Source: Marinobacterium aestuarii (GTDB taxonomy: Bacteria; Pseudomonadota; Gammaproteobacteria; Pseudomonadales; Balneatricaceae). Taken from it: a stretch of DNA of 64,000 nt. Location: contig NZ_CP015839.1 of assembly GCF_001651805.1 (NCBI RefSeq), positions 4,402,001-4,466,000 on the forward strand. The letters are read 5' to 3'. Positions within the stretch are counted from its first letter, which is position 1. Each line of letters opens with the position of its first letter. Positions 63,455 through 64,000 of the stretch are shown one piece after another. The translations under genes and the position numbers were made by a program. The notes beneath the pieces are model-generated. The model was not told the DNA's origin, did not search any database, and saw only the letters and a program-made list of their open reading frames with translations.

Positions 63455-64000
63455 GCTTGAATCCTCAGACTAAAATGAGCTTCGTTTAAATACGCGACCA
63501 CAAACAGTCTTAAATATAAGGTCTGCCGACTGCCGCATTCAAACAATAAGATGGAGCCCGCCACTGTTGATGCATCGCCGGATAAAGCTCAGGCAATATA
63601 AAATCAATGCAAAAAAGCGCAAAGGCAGACGAATAAGCAGGTGAAGGTGTGAGCGGAAAATCAGGCGTTAACGAGGGTAAACAGCTTGGTTTGCTTCTGG
63701 TTGAACAGATAGATGGACAGCAAGGAGGGGGGAATAACATGAAAATGCCTGGCACGGGCTGCGCCGAGAAAAGACAGGCTTTGCGTCATCAGGGCGTATA
63801 ACAAGGTTATCAAGGCGAAGGGCTGCGTAAGCAGGGTCACCAACTGACAAGTGCTCGCAGGCAGTGCCTGCAGCCTCTGGAATGAATGACGGCAGCAGGA
63901 GGCATGATATTGCATCAGAATGCTCACCATGATCAGAACCTTTTATTATTGTATGCAGGCTGTGAGACCAGAAACATAGCAGCATTTTTACCACATGGTC
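63455..64000. other. Right end of the window, no certain gene
   Basis: 546 bases, AT-rich near 63470-63640 (codA promoter side). One doubtful small ORF is listed separately. No motif from the left-hand island is seen. Confidence 0.5.
63661..63930 (-). CDS. Doubtful small hydrophobic protein
   Basis: An 89-residue frame with one or two hydrophobic stretches (LVTLLTQPFALITLLYALM). AAAAGG lies 8 bases before the ATG and a TACAATAAT -10-like stretch slightly further up. I recognise no family. Competing frames of similar length overlap it, so it may not be a gene. Confidence 0.25.
   Translation of the reverse strand: MVSILMQYHASCCRHSFQRLQALPASTCQLVTLLTQPFALITLLYALMTQSLSFLGAARARHFHVIPPSLLSIYLFNQKQTKLFTLVNA

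Noticed and set aside
1-64000. CRISPR, tRNA, rRNA, insertion sequences, riboswitches
   Set aside because: No spaced direct repeats, cloverleaf sequences, transposase motifs or known riboswitch cores were recognised by eye. A covariance-model search was not possible.

Overview
The window looks like about 64 kb of a gammaproteobacterial chromosome, possibly Pseudomonas-like. The basis is moderate-to-high GC with AT-rich promoters, folE/folX/folM grouped as in Pseudomonas, tctABC-type solute uptake, and codBA. The taxonomy is inferred. I see no rRNA, tRNA, CRISPR array, insertion sequence or phage gene.

Bases 1-44,050 are one large catabolic island. It carries a two-subunit Rieske ring-hydroxylating dioxygenase, a separately encoded small [3Fe-4S]/[4Fe-4S]-type ferredoxin, and an extradiol ring-cleavage dioxygenase with a complete 2-His-1-Glu site. 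It also carries an IclR regulator, three fumarylacetoacetate-hydrolase (FAH) family enzymes, six short-chain dehydrogenases, a thiolase-like/DUF35 pair, an acyl-CoA ligase, an enoyl-CoA hydratase, a P450, a [2Fe-2S] ferredoxin with its reductase, a phytoene-desaturase-like flavoenzyme, four MFS transporters and an outer-membrane/RND export-type module. The combination most resembles the dit (abietane diterpenoid, resin acid) cluster described in Pseudomonas abietaniphila: ditA1A2 apart from ditA3, with ditC, an IclR-type ditR, a permease and a P450. The order is rearranged and many genes are added. The diterpenoid assignment is an inference. No ketosteroid dehydrogenase or ketosteroid 9-alpha-hydroxylase was found, which argues against a classical steroid cluster.

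The island is split into several transcription units. (a) Amidohydrolase-FAH. (b) Acyl-CoA ligase. (c) SDR, divergent from a DUF2889 gene. (d) ditA1A2. (e) SDR-FAH, divergent from DUF35-thiolase. (f) ditA3-SDR-ditC-FAH-MFS. (g) MFS-[2Fe-2S] ferredoxin-reductase-MFS. (h) Flavoenzyme-P450-unknown-SDR-MFS-SnoaL. (i) DUF1302-DUF1329-YCF48-RND-VOC-ECH-SDR. (j) SDR-glutathione peroxidase. (k) A quinone-oxidoreductase-like gene. Two dyad motifs recur in the AT-rich promoter regions. The first is ACA-N13-TGT with TGAACA/TGTTCA-like arms, at eight places; four of these share ACACTTTT-N8-TGTA exactly. The second is ATTCT-N6-AGAAT at three places, one of them in front of the IclR gene itself. These look like the operators that tie the scattered units into one regulon.

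Bases 44,289-47,122 hold a pterin operon (a folE remnant, folX, a CYTH-domain protein and folM). The folE has lost its N-terminal half. Bases 47,414-50,821 encode a large zinc-ribbon/class III cyclase/AAA/TPR protein. Bases 51,046-60,432 look like a sugar-acid or dicarboxylate uptake and breakdown locus: a tartrate/isopropylmalate dehydrogenase homologue, tctABC, an HpcH/HpaI aldolase, a semialdehyde dehydrogenase, a galactarate/altronate dehydratase and a divergent LysR. Bases 60,737-63,454 are codB and codA for cytosine uptake and deamination. The last 550 bases contain at most one doubtful small ORF.
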